From the IMG/VR virus record IMGVR_UViG_3300049215_000227, positions 39,998-103,997 of that record: DNA of 64,000 bases; one strand, written 5' to 3'. The notes under the pieces are model-generated. The model was not told the DNA's origin, ran no database searches, and saw nothing but the letters and a program-made list of their open reading frames with translations. This stretch comes from a virus. The translations under genes were made by a program, and so were the position numbers. The stretch's first letter is position 1, and every line of letters starts with the position of its first letter. Shown in pieces: positions 63,825-64,000 of this stretch.

Positions 63825-64000
63825 ATGTTTTATTGTCAAGCTACGAAGAAGCTCAGCAAGCCGAACGAACCTGCTCACAAGCTGGTGACGCACGTGCGCA
63901 ACCGCGCTTATACGCGTTGGAACCACAAGAAGAACGACCACGAAGTCATCGGCCACGGAGTTGAGGTTGTTCGTGAGATCCTCGTCTGTCGCGAGTACTA
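63825..64000 (+). CDS. Hypothetical protein, 3' end outside window
   Basis: 58 codons to the edge from ATG 63825 after AAGGAGG. Starts F-Y-C-Q-A-T-K-K-L-S-K-P-N-E-P and continues basic and His-rich with a G-H-G-V-E-V-V-R-E-I-L strand. Similar small proteins that start this way occur in other phages, function unknown. Confidence 0.65.
   Translation, partial: MFYCQATKKLSKPNEPAHKLVTHVRNRAYTRWNHKKNDHEVIGHGVEVVREILVCREY

Noticed and set aside
1-64000. Integrase, att sites or lysogeny functions
   Set aside because: No integrase, excisionase or CI-type repressor was recognised in this window, and no att-like repeats were noticed, so temperate features cannot be supported.

Overview
The window looks like part of a large contractile-tailed (myovirus-type) bacteriophage genome. 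Marks of this are a complete sheath, tube, tape-measure, baseplate and fibre set on one strand, a T4-type lysozyme, a UvsW-like helicase, a DnaB-like helicase and TOPRIM primase pair, phage-borne tRNAs, and dense gene packing with ATGA or TAATG overlaps. Phage-encoded GroEL, dUTPase and many tiny genes fit a big genome. A Gram-negative host is inferred from the simple GH24 lysozyme and a signal-peptide-bearing PagL-like beta-barrel. The species cannot be named from sequence alone. Terminase, portal and major capsid genes are not seen here.

Layout. 1-5361 (minus): HNH endonuclease fragment, zinc-ribbon protein, membrane-anchored protein, GroEL, a methyltransferase-like protein and dUTPase. 5362-5620: divergent control region. 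5621-10015: one plus gene, then on the minus strand two tRNA genes with amber (CUA) anticodons, a tiny membrane protein, a candidate structured RNA, a peptidyl-tRNA-hydrolase-II-like protein, a tRNA-like gene, lysozyme and a UvsW-like helicase. 10016-14500 (plus): a pseudoknotted RNA candidate, an HNH endonuclease and a replication operon ending in a 2-oxoglutarate oxygenase. 14493-53497 (minus, 39 kb): the tail operon. In transcription order it has neck-type proteins, a Nudix fusion, sheath, three tube-like proteins, two overlapping chaperone-like genes, tape measure, hub, spike, wedge proteins (one of 2363 residues) and tail fibres. 53498-64000: an accessory region of about 45 tiny genes in plus, minus and plus blocks.

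The least expected feature is in the accessory region. About two dozen tiny proteins share a short hydrophobic helix ending in a KLG-[IL]-[KR]-S-type motif, often followed by a predicted beta-hairpin. The same motif occurs inside a 190-residue protein next to groEL and inside a mini C1q-like protein in the replication operon. Other patterns stand out. At least eleven genes have a -10-like box 6-8 nt before ATG, which suggests leaderless mRNAs. A 15-nt element follows a hairpin at three places. A 29-bp repeat lies upstream of two of the tiny-gene promoters.

All functional calls rest on motifs and family knowledge recalled without database searches. RNA folds were drawn by hand.
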